This document shows, in pieces, positions 33,807 through 42,295 of a DNA stretch of 64,000 nt. The position numbers were made by a program, and so were the translations under genes. Positions within the stretch are counted from its first letter, which is position 1; each line of letters starts with the position of its first letter. The stretch is from an uncultured Rhodocyclaceae bacterium (lineage in GTDB: Bacteria; Pseudomonadota; Gammaproteobacteria; Burkholderiales; Rhodocyclaceae). The stretch covers positions 186,001 to 250,000 of the forward strand of contig CAKQRL010000001.1 in the NCBI GenBank assembly GCA_934271525.1, in the 5' to 3' direction. The notes below the pieces were generated by a model that was not told the DNA's origin, searched no databases, and worked only from the letters and a program-made list of their open reading frames with translations.

Positions 33807-35342
33807 ATGCACAAAATTTTGATTTTGGATTTTGGCTCGCAATTTTCTAAACTCATCGCGCGGCGCGTGCGGGAGTTGCAGGTTTATTGCGAAATTCACC
33901 CGTTTGACGTCTCTGAATCCTTTATCCGCAATTTTGCGCCCAAAGGCATTATTTTGTCGGGCGGACCAAATTCCGTTAATGATAGCGACTTTAAAGCGCC
34001 TGAAATTGTTTTTAAACTGGGCGTGCCGGTTTTAGGCATTTGCTACGGTATGCAAACAATGGCAACACAGTTGGGCGGTGCGGTTGAAAAATCCGCCACG
34101 CGCGAGTTTGGTTCTGCGCGCATCAATATTTCTGCCGAATCGCCTTTGTTTTCTTCGGTTTTGGAGGGCGCCAACTTTTTGGACGTTTGGATGAGCCACG
34201 GCGACAAGGTTGTTGCCGCGCCAAGCGGTTTTAGCATCATCGCGCAAAACGAATCTTGCCCTATCGCCGCTTTTGCCGATGAAACCCGCCATTTTTACGG
34301 CTTACAATTCCACCCCGAAGTAACGCACACTTCACGCGGTGAGGCGATTTTTGAATCCTTTTTGCATACCATTTGCGGTTGCGACAACGCTTGGACAATG
34401 CCGCATTTTTTGGAAGAATCGGTGATTAAAATCCAAAAAGAAGTAGGCACAGATGAAGTGATTTTGGGGCTTTCGGGCGGCGTGGATTCTTCCGTTGTGG
34501 CAGCGCTTTTGCATCGCGCCATCGGCACGCAACTGACTTGCGTTTTTGTGGATAACGGGCTGTTGCGCTTAAACGAAGCACAACACGTTTTGGATACTTT
34601 TCGTGCGCATTTGGGCGCGCGCGTGGTGTTTGTTGATGCATCTGATCGCTTTATGAACGCTTTAAAGGGCATTAGTGATCCAGAAAAAAAACGCAAAATC
34701 ATCGGGCGCGAATTTGTTGCTGTTTTTGAAGAAGAAGCGCAAAAATTGCCAAAAGCCAAATGGTTGGCGCAAGGCACAATTTACCCAGACGTGATTGAAT
34801 CGGCAAAAGGTTCAAAAGCACAAACAATTAAAAGCCACCACAACGTGGGCGGTTTGCCTGAAACCTTGAATTTAAAACTTTTGGAACCCTTAAAAGAGTT
34901 ATTCAAAGACGAAGTGCGGCGCTTGGGCGTGGCATTGGGGTTGCCTGAAAAAATGGTCTACCGCCATCCTTTTCCCGGGCCGGGCTTGGGCGTTAGAATT
35001 TTGGGCGAGGTAAAGCGCGAATTTGCGGATTTGTTGCGGCAGGCGGATGCCATTTTTATTGAAGAATTGGAAAAATCAGGCTGGTATTTAAAAACCAGCC
35101 AAGCCTTTGCGGTGTTTTTGCCGGTGAAGTCGGTAGGCGTGATGGGCGATGCGCGAACTTATGAATATGTTGTGGCTTTGCGCGCCGTGGAAACGCAAGA
35201 TTTTATGACTGCCCGCTGGGCAGAATTGCCACACGCTTTGCTTGCCAAAATTAGCAACCGCATTATTAATGAAGTCTCGGGCATCAACCGCGTGGTCTAT
35301 GATATCTCCACCAAACCCCCCGCCACAATTGAATGGGAATAA
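33807..35342 (+). CDS. guaA: GMP synthase GuaA
   Basis: GuaA aminates XMP to GMP. It has an N-terminal glutamine amidotransferase (GICYGMQ nucleophile, QFHPEVTHT), an ATP pyrophosphatase with the PP-loop LGLSGGVDSSVVAALL near residue 218 and a C-terminal dimerisation domain. 511 residues from the ATG with AAAGGA nine bases upstream. guaB is not adjacent. Confidence 0.98.
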   Translation: MHKILILDFGSQFSKLIARRVRELQVYCEIHPFDVSESFIRNFAPKGIILSGGPNSVNDSDFKAPEIVFKLGVPVLGICYGMQTMATQLGGAVEKSATREFGSARINISAESPLFSSVLEGANFLDVWMSHGDKVVAAPSGFSIIAQNESCPIAAFADETRHFYGLQFHPEVTHTSRGEAIFESFLHTICGCDNAWTMPHFLEESVIKIQKEVGTDEVILGLSGGVDSSVVAALLHRAIGTQLTCVFVDNGLLRLNEAQHVLDTFRAHLGARVVFVDASDRFMNALKGISDPEKKRKIIGREFVAVFEEEAQKLPKAKWLAQGTIYPDVIESAKGSKAQTIKSHHNVGGLPETLNLKLLEPLKELFKDEVRRLGVALGLPEKMVYRHPFPGPGLGVRILGEVKREFADLLRQADAIFIEELEKSGWYLKTSQAFAVFLPVKSVGVMGDARTYEYVVALRAVETQDFMTARWAELPHALLAKISNRIINEVSGINRVVYDISTKPPATIEWE

Positions 35343-35353
35343 AAACCAAATAT

Positions 35354-35388
35354 CCACGGTAAACGCAAATTTTTTTGCGTTTGCCGTG
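35354..35388. repeat. CCACGG element, 35 bp with decayed right arm
   Basis: CCACGGTAAAC with a partner GTTTGCCGTGA (two changes); the inner GCAAA/TTTGC extends the pairing. It lies between guaA and the AG tract. Confidence 0.85.
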
Positions 35389-35430
35389 AAAAAAAGCATA
35401 AAATGCACGCCTTTTAACCATTTAAGAAAG

Positions 35431-36291
<861 letters not shown>

Positions 36292-36302
36292 TTTTCAAAA
36301 TT

Positions 36303-36342
36303 CCACGGTAAACGTTTTGTTTTTTATCGCTGTTGATCGTGA
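36303..36342. repeat. CCACGG element, 40 bp with decayed right arm
   Basis: CCACGGTAAAC with partner GTTGATCGTGA. First of two elements between the convergent methyltransferase and hxlR-like genes. Confidence 0.75.
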
Positions 36343-36364
36343 AAAGTCATTTTTTCGCAAAAAT

Positions 36365-36413
36365 CCACGGTAAACGCTAAAAAGTTTTGACAAAAAGAAT
36401 CCGTTCACCGTGG
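36365..36413. repeat. CCACGG element, canonical 49 bp
   Basis: CCACGGTAAAC and GTTCACCGTGG, 49 bp end to end. The right arm has C in place of T or G at the variable position. Confidence 0.9.
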
Positions 36414-36432
36414 ATTTTGGTTGTTTTGAAAA

Positions 36433-36774
36433 TCAGCTTTCGTTTTTGTAGCTTTTTCCCCAAGCGGAAAGGCTCTCCAAAATGGTGTTGAGTGATTCGC
36501 CTAATGGCGTAAGCGCGTATTCCACTTTGGGTGGAACTTCGGCAAAAACCTTGCGTTTGACGATTTTCGCTTCTTCCAACTCGCGCAAGTTTTGCGTTAA
36601 AACCTTTTGCGAAATGCTTTGATTTTTGGTGTGCGAGACCGATTTTTTCAATTCGCCAAAACGCATTTTGCCTGCCAACAAATCGCGGATAATCAAAAAC
36701 TTCCATTTGTTGCCAATGATATTGAGCGTCGTTTCAATCGGGCAGGGTGAAAAATATTTTTTCTTTGTAGTCAT
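36433..36774 (-). CDS. HxlR family transcriptional regulator
   Basis: A 113-residue winged-helix protein with the HxlR pattern: a Cys near the N-terminus (CPIETTLNIIGNKWKFLIIRDLL), FGELKKSV, ISQKVLTQNLRELEEAKIVKRKVF and the wing VEYALTPLGESL. HxlR-type regulators often sense reactive carbonyls or oxidants through this Cys. It is divergent from the cupin gene and probably regulates it. Confidence 0.9.
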   Translation of the reverse strand: MTTKKKYFSPCPIETTLNIIGNKWKFLIIRDLLAGKMRFGELKKSVSHTKNQSISQKVLTQNLRELEEAKIVKRKVFAEVPPKVEYALTPLGESLNTILESLSAWGKSYKNES

Positions 36775-36800
36775 TGTAATTCCTAAAAGGTATCCAAAAG

Positions 36801-36826
36801 GTGCTTATCGCATAAAAAAGTGCTTA
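36801..36826. promoter_or_regulatory. Possible operator in the hxlR-cupin gap
   Basis: GTGCTTA occurs twice, at 36801-36807 and 36820-36826, in the 129-bp divergent gap. The 19-bp period is near two helical turns. Binding by the HxlR-type protein is inferred only from position. Confidence 0.3.
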
Positions 36827-36903
36827 CTTGTTTTTATGTATCAACACGTCTAAATTAAAGCTACCCGCTGTTGGGTTGTCAAGCATTTTAAAAGGATATT
36901 GCA

Positions 36904-37251
36904 ATGAAAAAATTCAGCAAAATTACGTTGGAAACTACGCCGCGTGTGGAATTGAAGGAAACCTTGTCGCTAACAGGGTGTGAGATTTCGCACAATATTT
37001 TGAAAGCCGGGCAGGCGGTGCCTTTTTTTCACGCGCATAAAGAAAATGAAGAGATTTATTTCTTCATTGAAGGCAACGGAGCGATGGTGTTGGATGGTGA
37101 AAAAATCGCCGTTGGGAAAAATGACATTCTCAGGGTGTCGCCGCCTGTGATGCGCAAGATGCGTGCTGTTACGGATTTGCGTTATTTGTGCATTCAAGTT
37201 AAAGAAAATTCTTTGACGCAGTGGACGAAGGAAGACGCGATTTGCGCATAA
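36904..37251 (+). CDS. Cupin-domain protein
   Basis: A 115-residue single-domain cupin. Motif 1 is PFFHAHKENEEIYFFIEGNG (metal-binding His-x-His and Glu) and motif 2 is around ILRVSPPVMRKMRA. AAGGA precedes the ATG. The enzymatic or binding role is unknown. It is divergent from an HxlR regulator, which suggests inducible expression. Confidence 0.85.
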   Translation: MKKFSKITLETTPRVELKETLSLTGCEISHNILKAGQAVPFFHAHKENEEIYFFIEGNGAMVLDGEKIAVGKNDILRVSPPVMRKMRAVTDLRYLCIQVKENSLTQWTKEDAICA

Positions 37252-37263
37252 ATCTTTGATTTT

Positions 37264-37301
37264 ACACGGTAAACTTCAAAAAAATTGCGGGTTTACCGTG
37301 G
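37264..37301. repeat. CCACGG element, 38 bp
   Basis: ACACGGTAAAC (one change) and GTTTACCGTGG. TTTACC in the right arm is spaced exactly 17 bp from TAAAAT (37315-37320), so the arm may serve as the -35 box of the small gene at 37350. Confidence 0.85.
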
Positions 37302-37320
37302 ATTTTTGTTTTTGTAAAAT
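37292..37320 (+). promoter_or_regulatory. Putative promoter of the small ORF, -35 inside a repeat arm
   Basis: TTTACC (37292-37297), 17 bp, TAAAAT (37315-37320). The -35 hexamer is part of GTTTACCGTGG. Confidence 0.4.
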
Positions 37321-37349
37321 AAAGCCGTTTTTTTTAAAGGAGCTAAAAA

Positions 37350-37550
37350 ATGGATAAATTGTTTGCTGATATGACTCCCGAAGAATACGAAGCGGTGATG
37401 GCAGAAATTGAAGAGCAAGACAGAGAACAGCGCGCAGAATGGGAAGCAATGATGGAAATTGTGTGCGAAGTGCAATGGATAGAGCAGATTTTGGATAGCG
37501 TTGCTGCGGATTTTGAAAAAGATTCCGGGCTTTATATGCGCTTTTATTAA
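37350..37550 (+). CDS. Small acidic protein of unknown function
   Basis: A 66-residue, strongly acidic, mostly helical protein with no recognised domain. It is credible because a good AAAGGAG lies upstream of the ATG, a plausible promoter precedes it and an intrinsic terminator follows. The T-P-E-E-Y-E and E-E-Q-D-R-E-Q-R stretches suggest an amphipathic helix, perhaps a protein-binding partner. Confidence 0.7.
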   Translation: MDKLFADMTPEEYEAVMAEIEEQDREQRAEWEAMMEIVCEVQWIEQILDSVAADFEKDSGLYMRFY

Positions 37551-37587
37551 AACGAAAAGTCGCTGTGCGATTTTTTGCAGATAAAAG

Positions 37588-37614
37588 AAAACCCCGCATT
37601 CTGCGGGGTTTTTT
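37588..37614 (+). terminator. Intrinsic terminator after the small ORF
   Basis: ACCCCGCA / TGCGGGGT hairpin followed by T6. It may also serve phaC on the other strand, where the stem is flanked by A/T runs. Confidence 0.9.
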
Positions 37615-37649
37615 GATTCGGTTTTAAAACCTAAAACTTTTGAAAGCGC

Positions 37650-39383
37650 TTACACCGCGCGCACTTTTACATAAGAGCCGGGCGCGGCTTCCAAAGGTTT
37701 GTATTGCGCATTGCCCAAAGTTTTGGGTGGCGTTTGTTCTTTGCCTTGCAAAGGTTTGTTCCAAGCGGCCCAATCTTTCCACCAGCTGCCGGGATGTTCC
37801 GAAGCACCTTCATACCAACTTTGTGCATCTTCGTTCAAATTTTCATTCGTCCAGTAGCTGCGTTTGTCTTTTTTGGCGGGATTGACTGTTCCTGCCACGT
37901 GACCAGAAGCGCCCAAAACAAAACGCATATTGCCACTTAAAATGCGTGTGCTTTGGTAAGCAGAAGTCCAAAACACAATGTGGTCTTCTTTGGCGGCAAA
38001 CAAATAAGTGGGGCAATCAATTTTGCCCAAATCCACTTTCTCACCGCAAACGGTGACTTTGCCCGGCACGCGCAAATTGTTGTCGTAATAAGTGTTGCGG
38101 ATATACCAACAACCAAAAGGCCCTGCCATATTCGTGGAGTCGGAATTCCAATAAAGAATATCAAAAGCGGCTGGTTTTTCGCCTTTTAAGTAATTGTTGA
38201 CCACGTAACTCCAAACCAAATCATTGGGTTTCAAAAAGGAGAAGGTGTTTTGCAAATCGCGCGCGGGTAATAATCCGCCTTTGCCGATGGTGGCATCGCG
38301 CGTTGCCAAAAAGTTGGCATCAATCATCAAACCAATATCACCCGTGTCAGAAAAATCCAACAAAGTGGTCAACAGCGTTAAGGAATGGGCAATTTTTTCA
38401 CCGCGCGCCGCCAAAACAGCCAAAGCCGTGCAAAGCATTGTGCCGCCCACGCAAAAGCCCAAAACGTTGATATCTTTGGCACCAGTTACATTTTGCACAA
38501 TGTGCATGGTGTCAATAATGCCTTTTTCAATAAAATCATCCCAAGTGAGTTTGCATTGCGGGTCGGTTGGGTTAATCCAAGAAACCAAGAAAACGGTGTT
38601 GCCTTGCTCAATCAAATAACGCACAAGGGAATTATCCGGTTGCAAATCCAAAATGTAGAATTTGTTAATAGAAGGCGGCACCACCAAAAGCGGACGCGCG
38701 CCCACTTTTTCGGTTAAAGGTTTGTATTGAATGAGCTGCATCACTTCATTTTGAAAAATCACACTGCCTTCTGTGGTTGCCAGATTTTTGCCGATTTCAA
38801 AAGCGGATTCATCGGTCATAGAAATGCGGCCTTTTTGCATATCGCCCAACAGGTTGTTGATGCCATCGGTAATGCTTTGACCGCGCGTTTCCATGGCTTT
38901 TTGGATAAATTCCGGATTGGTTGCCGCAAAATTAGAAGGCGAAAAAGCATCGCCGATTTGCGTTGCCAAAAAGCGCATTTTTTCTCTTGCGCGCTCATCT
39001 TCTGTGGGCACCGATTCCACCAAACGATTGAGCATTTCCACATTCAATAAATAAGATTGATAAAGGTATTCGTAATATGGATTTTTATGCCACGCTTCAC
39101 CTTGAAAACGGCGGTCTTTATCGGCGCCAGCAACTTTAAAAGTTGGTTCAATGCCTTGTTGTTTTTGCATAATGGATTGCCAAAGTTCCATTTGCTTTAA
39201 AGCATATTCGCGTTGCAAGTTGGTTACCAGTTGTGCTTCTTGTGGAATTTGCACATTGGCATTGTTCATAGAACTCATTTGACCAACTGCACCCATAAAT
39301 TGTTGAAGCATATTTTGCCCGGCTTGCATAAATTGCGCCGCATTTTGTAAAAAATCTGTGCCCGAATTGGTTTCTTGCGTCAT
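37650..39383 (-). CDS. phaC: Class I polyhydroxyalkanoate synthase PhaC
   Basis: PhaC polymerises 3-hydroxyacyl-CoA into storage granules. The 577-residue protein has the lipase-like box GFCVGG with nucleophile Cys311, the catalytic Asp in AAKEDHIVFWTSA and His in GASGHVAGTVNP. The N-terminal region (about 1-200) and the length fit class I. A promoter with an embedded TTGCACTGCA site lies upstream. Confidence 0.97.
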   Translation of the reverse strand: MTQETNSGTDFLQNAAQFMQAGQNMLQQFMGAVGQMSSMNNANVQIPQEAQLVTNLQREYALKQMELWQSIMQKQQGIEPTFKVAGADKDRRFQGEAWHKNPYYEYLYQSYLLNVEMLNRLVESVPTEDERAREKMRFLATQIGDAFSPSNFAATNPEFIQKAMETRGQSITDGINNLLGDMQKGRISMTDESAFEIGKNLATTEGSVIFQNEVMQLIQYKPLTEKVGARPLLVVPPSINKFYILDLQPDNSLVRYLIEQGNTVFLVSWINPTDPQCKLTWDDFIEKGIIDTMHIVQNVTGAKDINVLGFCVGGTMLCTALAVLAARGEKIAHSLTLLTTLLDFSDTGDIGLMIDANFLATRDATIGKGGLLPARDLQNTFSFLKPNDLVWSYVVNNYLKGEKPAAFDILYWNSDSTNMAGPFGCWYIRNTYYDNNLRVPGKVTVCGEKVDLGKIDCPTYLFAAKEDHIVFWTSAYQSTRILSGNMRFVLGASGHVAGTVNPAKKDKRSYWTNENLNEDAQSWYEGASEHPGSWWKDWAAWNKPLQGKEQTPPKTLGNAQYKPLEAAPGSYVKVRAV

Positions 39384-39416
39384 TTTGACCTCACTTCGTT
39401 GAATGTGGAAAAGGGC

Positions 39417-39445
39417 ATTGTGCAGTGCAACTTAAACAATGTCAA
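39417..39445 (-). promoter_or_regulatory. phaC promoter with overlapping operator
   Basis: On the minus strand TTGACA (39445-39440), 17 bp, CACAAT (39422-39417). TTGCACTGCA (39430-39421) lies between and over these boxes, where a repressor would block polymerase. The same motif precedes the phasin gene. Confidence 0.6.
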
Positions 39446-39482
39446 TTTAAAACAAAATAGCTTTAAAAATCAAAGTTTTAGC

Positions 39483-40232
39483 CTATCCATGCCCGTGGCC
39501 AATCAATTGTTGCACTGCAAAAATTGAGAGAATTCCAAAGATAATTAAAAGAATTTGCAATGCGGCACTTTTTAAATCGGTTTTGTGGTGAAGCCCGGGA
39601 ATCAAATCCGCCATCGCCACATAAATCATACTTGCGGCAGCAACGCCCAAAAACAAGGGCAAAATCTCGTGCAATTCGCCCAACATTAAATATGCCAAGG
39701 CGGCGCCCAAAATCATTGTGGCGTTTGAAATAAAGTTGAACACAATGGCGCGTTTTAGGCTGTAACCCGAATGGCGCAAAATCAAAAAATCGCCAATTTC
39801 TTGCGGAATTTCGTGCGCGATAATCGCCAACATTGTTACCCAACCGATTGTGGCATTTTCCAAAAAAGCGGCGGCAATCAACACGCCGTCAGCAAAGTTG
39901 TGGAAAGCATCCCCGATTAAAATCAACACGCCCGCGCGGTGTGGCGTGGGCGAATGGGTTTCGCAATGATTGTGGTGGCAATGTCGCCACAAAACGAGTT
40001 TTTCCAAAATAAAAAAGCCCAAAATGCCGCCAAGCAAAATAATGGAAAGTTGGTGCGCATCGGTTTCTTCAAAGGCGTGCGGCAGAATTTCCAAAAAAGC
40101 GGCACCAAGCAAAGCGCCGATGGCATAACAAATTAACAAATGCAAATGCCGCGCACGCAAGCCCACCAAAGCGCCAACAGCAACGCTAACGGTGCAAACA
40201 AAAAAAGCGGCTAATAAGATCCAAAAAAACAT
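39483..40232 (-). CDS. ZIP family metal transporter
   Basis: A 249-residue transporter with eight hydrophobic segments and the ZIP motifs IGDAFHNFADGVLIAAAF (helix IV, His/Asp) and IIAHEIPQEIGDFLIL (helix V, HEIPQE). A His-rich loop HCHHNHCETH near residue 90 fits zinc or divalent metal binding. It ends upstream of phaC; its last codons contain a copy of the TTGCACTGCA motif. Confidence 0.92.
   Translation of the reverse strand: MFFWILLAAFFVCTVSVAVGALVGLRARHLHLLICYAIGALLGAAFLEILPHAFEETDAHQLSIILLGGILGFFILEKLVLWRHCHHNHCETHSPTPHRAGVLILIGDAFHNFADGVLIAAAFLENATIGWVTMLAIIAHEIPQEIGDFLILRHSGYSLKRAIVFNFISNATMILGAALAYLMLGELHEILPLFLGVAAASMIYVAMADLIPGLHHKTDLKSAALQILLIIFGILSIFAVQQLIGHGHG
39507..39523 (+). 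promoter_or_regulatory. TTGCACTGCA motif in the ZIP gene 3' end
   Basis: A 17-base stretch here is identical to one before the phasin gene (52698-52714). It lies 62 bp upstream of the phaC -35 box, so it may be an auxiliary operator, although it is inside coding sequence. Confidence 0.4.
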
Positions 40233-40280
40233 GGTCGGGTTAAGAAAAAGAAAAAAGGTGATTATAAAGATTGCAATTTC

Positions 40281-40329
40281 CCACGGTAAACTCCAAAAAA
40301 TTTTGAAAAAAATGCGGCGTTTACCGTGG
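40281..40329. repeat. CCACGG element, canonical 49 bp
   Basis: Perfect arms with core TCCAAAAAATTTTGAAAAAA. On the minus strand the right arm gives the kdsB stop codon TAA (40323-40321). Confidence 0.93.
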
Positions 40330-41088
40330 AAAATCGCGTTTTTTTAAACGGGATTTTAAAATTTGGCGCACATGCTCGGCATCTTCCAAGGTATCCACGC
40401 CAACAAAATCGCCATTTTTTAAAATGGCCAAGGCAATTTTTTCGCCGTGCCAGAGTGTGCGCAACTGCTCCAACATTTCTATTTTTTCCAAAGGCGATGG
40501 CGGCAATTCCAAAAATCGTTTGACGAAAGCGGCGCGGTAGGCGTATAAGCCGATATGCTTGAAAGCCGCGCAGGGCATGGCATTGGGATTATCGCGCGAG
40601 AAAGGAATTGCTGCGCGCGAAAAATAAAGCGCCTCATTTTTTTGATTGGCAACCACTTTGACGTTATTGGGATTTTGAAAAGCCGCAAAATCTTTAAAAG
40701 GTGTTGCCAAAGTTGCCATTGCCGCGCCAGATTTTTCCAAAGTTGTTGCCACCAAATTGAGCGCTTCGGGGTTCATCAACGGTTCATCGCCTTGCAAATT
40801 CACAATGATTTCATCATTCAAAAAACCTTGCAATTTCAAGGCTTGCGCCAAACGTTCCGTGCCGTTTTGGTGGTGTTTGTCGGTTAAAACGGCGGCGATG
40901 TTGTGTTGCTGGCAAGTGTGCAGAATTTTTTCATCATCGCAAGCCACCACCACGCTTAGGGCGTTGGATTGCAAAGCAATTTGCGCCACGCGCACAATCA
41001 TTGGAATGCCGTTTAAATCAATAAGCGGCTTTTGTGGCAAGCGAGTGGATTCTAATCGCGCGGGAATAAAAACGTGAAAATCAGGCAT
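40321..41088 (-). CDS. kdsB: CMP-KDO synthetase KdsB
   Basis: KdsB activates KDO with CTP for lipid A core assembly. The protein has 255 residues, the N-terminal VFIPARLESTRLPQKPL, VNLQGDEPLMNPEAL and the late GVDTLEDAEHVR. The end reads D-F-P-R-stop, with Pro-Arg and the TAA supplied by a repeat arm. It shows the cell has LPS of KDO type. Confidence 0.97.
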   Translation of the reverse strand: MPDFHVFIPARLESTRLPQKPLIDLNGIPMIVRVAQIALQSNALSVVVACDDEKILHTCQQHNIAAVLTDKHHQNGTERLAQALKLQGFLNDEIIVNLQGDEPLMNPEALNLVATTLEKSGAAMATLATPFKDFAAFQNPNNVKVVANQKNEALYFSRAAIPFSRDNPNAMPCAAFKHIGLYAYRAAFVKRFLELPPSPLEKIEMLEQLRTLWHGEKIALAILKNGDFVGVDTLEDAEHVRQILKSRLKKRDFPR

Positions 41089-41106
41089 TTTTGAAAAAAA
41101 TGAAAC

Positions 41107-41117
41107 GTTGACCGTGG
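41107..41117 (+). repeat. CCACGG arm upstream of kdsB
   Basis: Solo GTTGACCGTGG preceded by an A-rich tract, between kdsB and the 41132 gene. Confidence 0.8.
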
Positions 41118-41131
41118 AAAACAGCGAAAAA

Positions 41132-41689
41132 TCAGGGTTTTTTCTGCGCAGATTCGGGTGATTTTGCTGATTCGTTGGATTTTTCCATTTTTGCCAACGA
41201 TTCTTTTACCGCAGCGGCAATGCCTTGGGTAGAAGTTAAATTGATTTTAAGCGTAGCGCCTACAAAAGCGCGTTGGTCGGGCGTGTATTCGCTAAACGAC
41301 GCGCTGCGCGCCAACAAGGCGTTGACTTCGTCATTCAATTTTTTGTATTTGCGCTCAAAATTTTTGCCGCTCAATTTGGCTGCATCTGAGGCGATTTGTT
41401 GTTCTAATGCCATATCTTCGGGCGACACTGCGGCAATGTAGTGCGCCATTTTTTTCATAATCTTGGTGAAATCGGCGTCAATTTTTTTTAAATCTTCTGT
41501 TGTCATTTTTTTATTAAGCCGCTCCAAAAGAGCGCTCAACTCGGCTTTTAAAGCGCGGTCTTCTGCCATACTTAAAGATATTGGCAGGTTTTCAATTGCC
41601 GCTGCGGCTTTTTTTTCTGCCGAATTGTTTTGCTCTGCAAAAACTGGCAATGCCAAAAATGCGGCGCACAAAATTGCAATGGTTTTCAT
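41132..41689 (-). CDS. Exported protein, paralogue of the adjacent lipoprotein
   Basis: A 185-residue protein with a signal peptide (MKTIAILCAAFLALPVFAEQ) and an all-helical mature part. No known domain was recognised. A segment near residues 105-150 (NFERKYKKL..., then Y-T-P-D-Q-R-A-F-V) parallels the neighbour at 41704 (GFNKKFKNE..., then Y-T-L-D-E-R-N-Y-L), so the two are probably an ancient tandem duplication. It ends in a Lys/Ser/Pro-rich tail. Likely periplasmic. Confidence 0.75.
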   Translation of the reverse strand: MKTIAILCAAFLALPVFAEQNNSAEKKAAAAIENLPISLSMAEDRALKAELSALLERLNKKMTTEDLKKIDADFTKIMKKMAHYIAAVSPEDMALEQQIASDAAKLSGKNFERKYKKLNDEVNALLARSASFSEYTPDQRAFVGATLKINLTSTQGIAAAVKESLAKMEKSNESAKSPESAQKKP

Positions 41690-41703
41690 TTGAAATCTCC
41701 TTT

Positions 41704-42249
41704 TTAATAAATGCGTTGTTGCAAAGATTGCTGTGCAAGTGTTGCCATTTTTAAGAAAATGGCTTCAATGCCAAATTGAAATTCGGATGCCAAATAATTG
41801 CGTTCATCCAAAGTGTAATCGGCAAAATTTTTGTTCAATTCCAAGTTGGCTTGCAAAATTTCCATCTCGTTTTTGAATTTTTTGTTAAAACCTTCTTCGC
41901 CCAATTTTTGGCGTGCGTCTGCCAAATCCCACAATTCGGTTGGTTTGAGCGCCAGCACATAACGTTGCCAAAATGCCGCGCGGCGTTCCATTTTTTTGGC
42001 GTATTCGCTTAAATCTTGCGCGTGCATTTGCAAAATGCCCTCAGAACCTCGGCTTGTTACTTCGCCCAATTCTTTGTAAAAAGCTTGAAATTCGGTTGTA
42101 GATAAAGCCTGCGGCAAATCGCGCGCTGTTGATTTTGTTGCGGTGTAAGGAATTTTGGCAACCGTAAAGTTTTCCGGTTTTTCATAAGTGGGCGCTGATG
42201 CGCAAGCCACAAGAATGCTTGCTGCAAAACCCAAAAAAATATTTTTCAT
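41704..42249 (-). CDS. Putative lipoprotein of unknown function
   Basis: A 181-residue protein with a lipoprotein signal peptide (FLGFAASILVACAS; Cys16 as lipidation site). The mature part is helical. It shares spacing and a Y-T-x-(D/E)-x-R motif with the next gene 14 nt downstream. Function unknown. Confidence 0.75.
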   Translation of the reverse strand: MKNIFLGFAASILVACASAPTYEKPENFTVAKIPYTATKSTARDLPQALSTTEFQAFYKELGEVTSRGSEGILQMHAQDLSEYAKKMERRAAFWQRYVLALKPTELWDLADARQKLGEEGFNKKFKNEMEILQANLELNKNFADYTLDERNYLASEFQFGIEAIFLKMATLAQQSLQQRIY

Positions 42250-42278
42250 TCAAGATTCCTTTTTCAAAAAAATTTTCA

Positions 42279-42289
42279 GTTGACCGTGG
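42279..42289 (+). repeat. CCACGG arm after thiC
   Basis: Solo GTTGACCGTGG with the A-tract core on its left. It lies 6 nt from the thiC stop. Confidence 0.8.
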
Positions 42290-42295
42290 AAAAAA

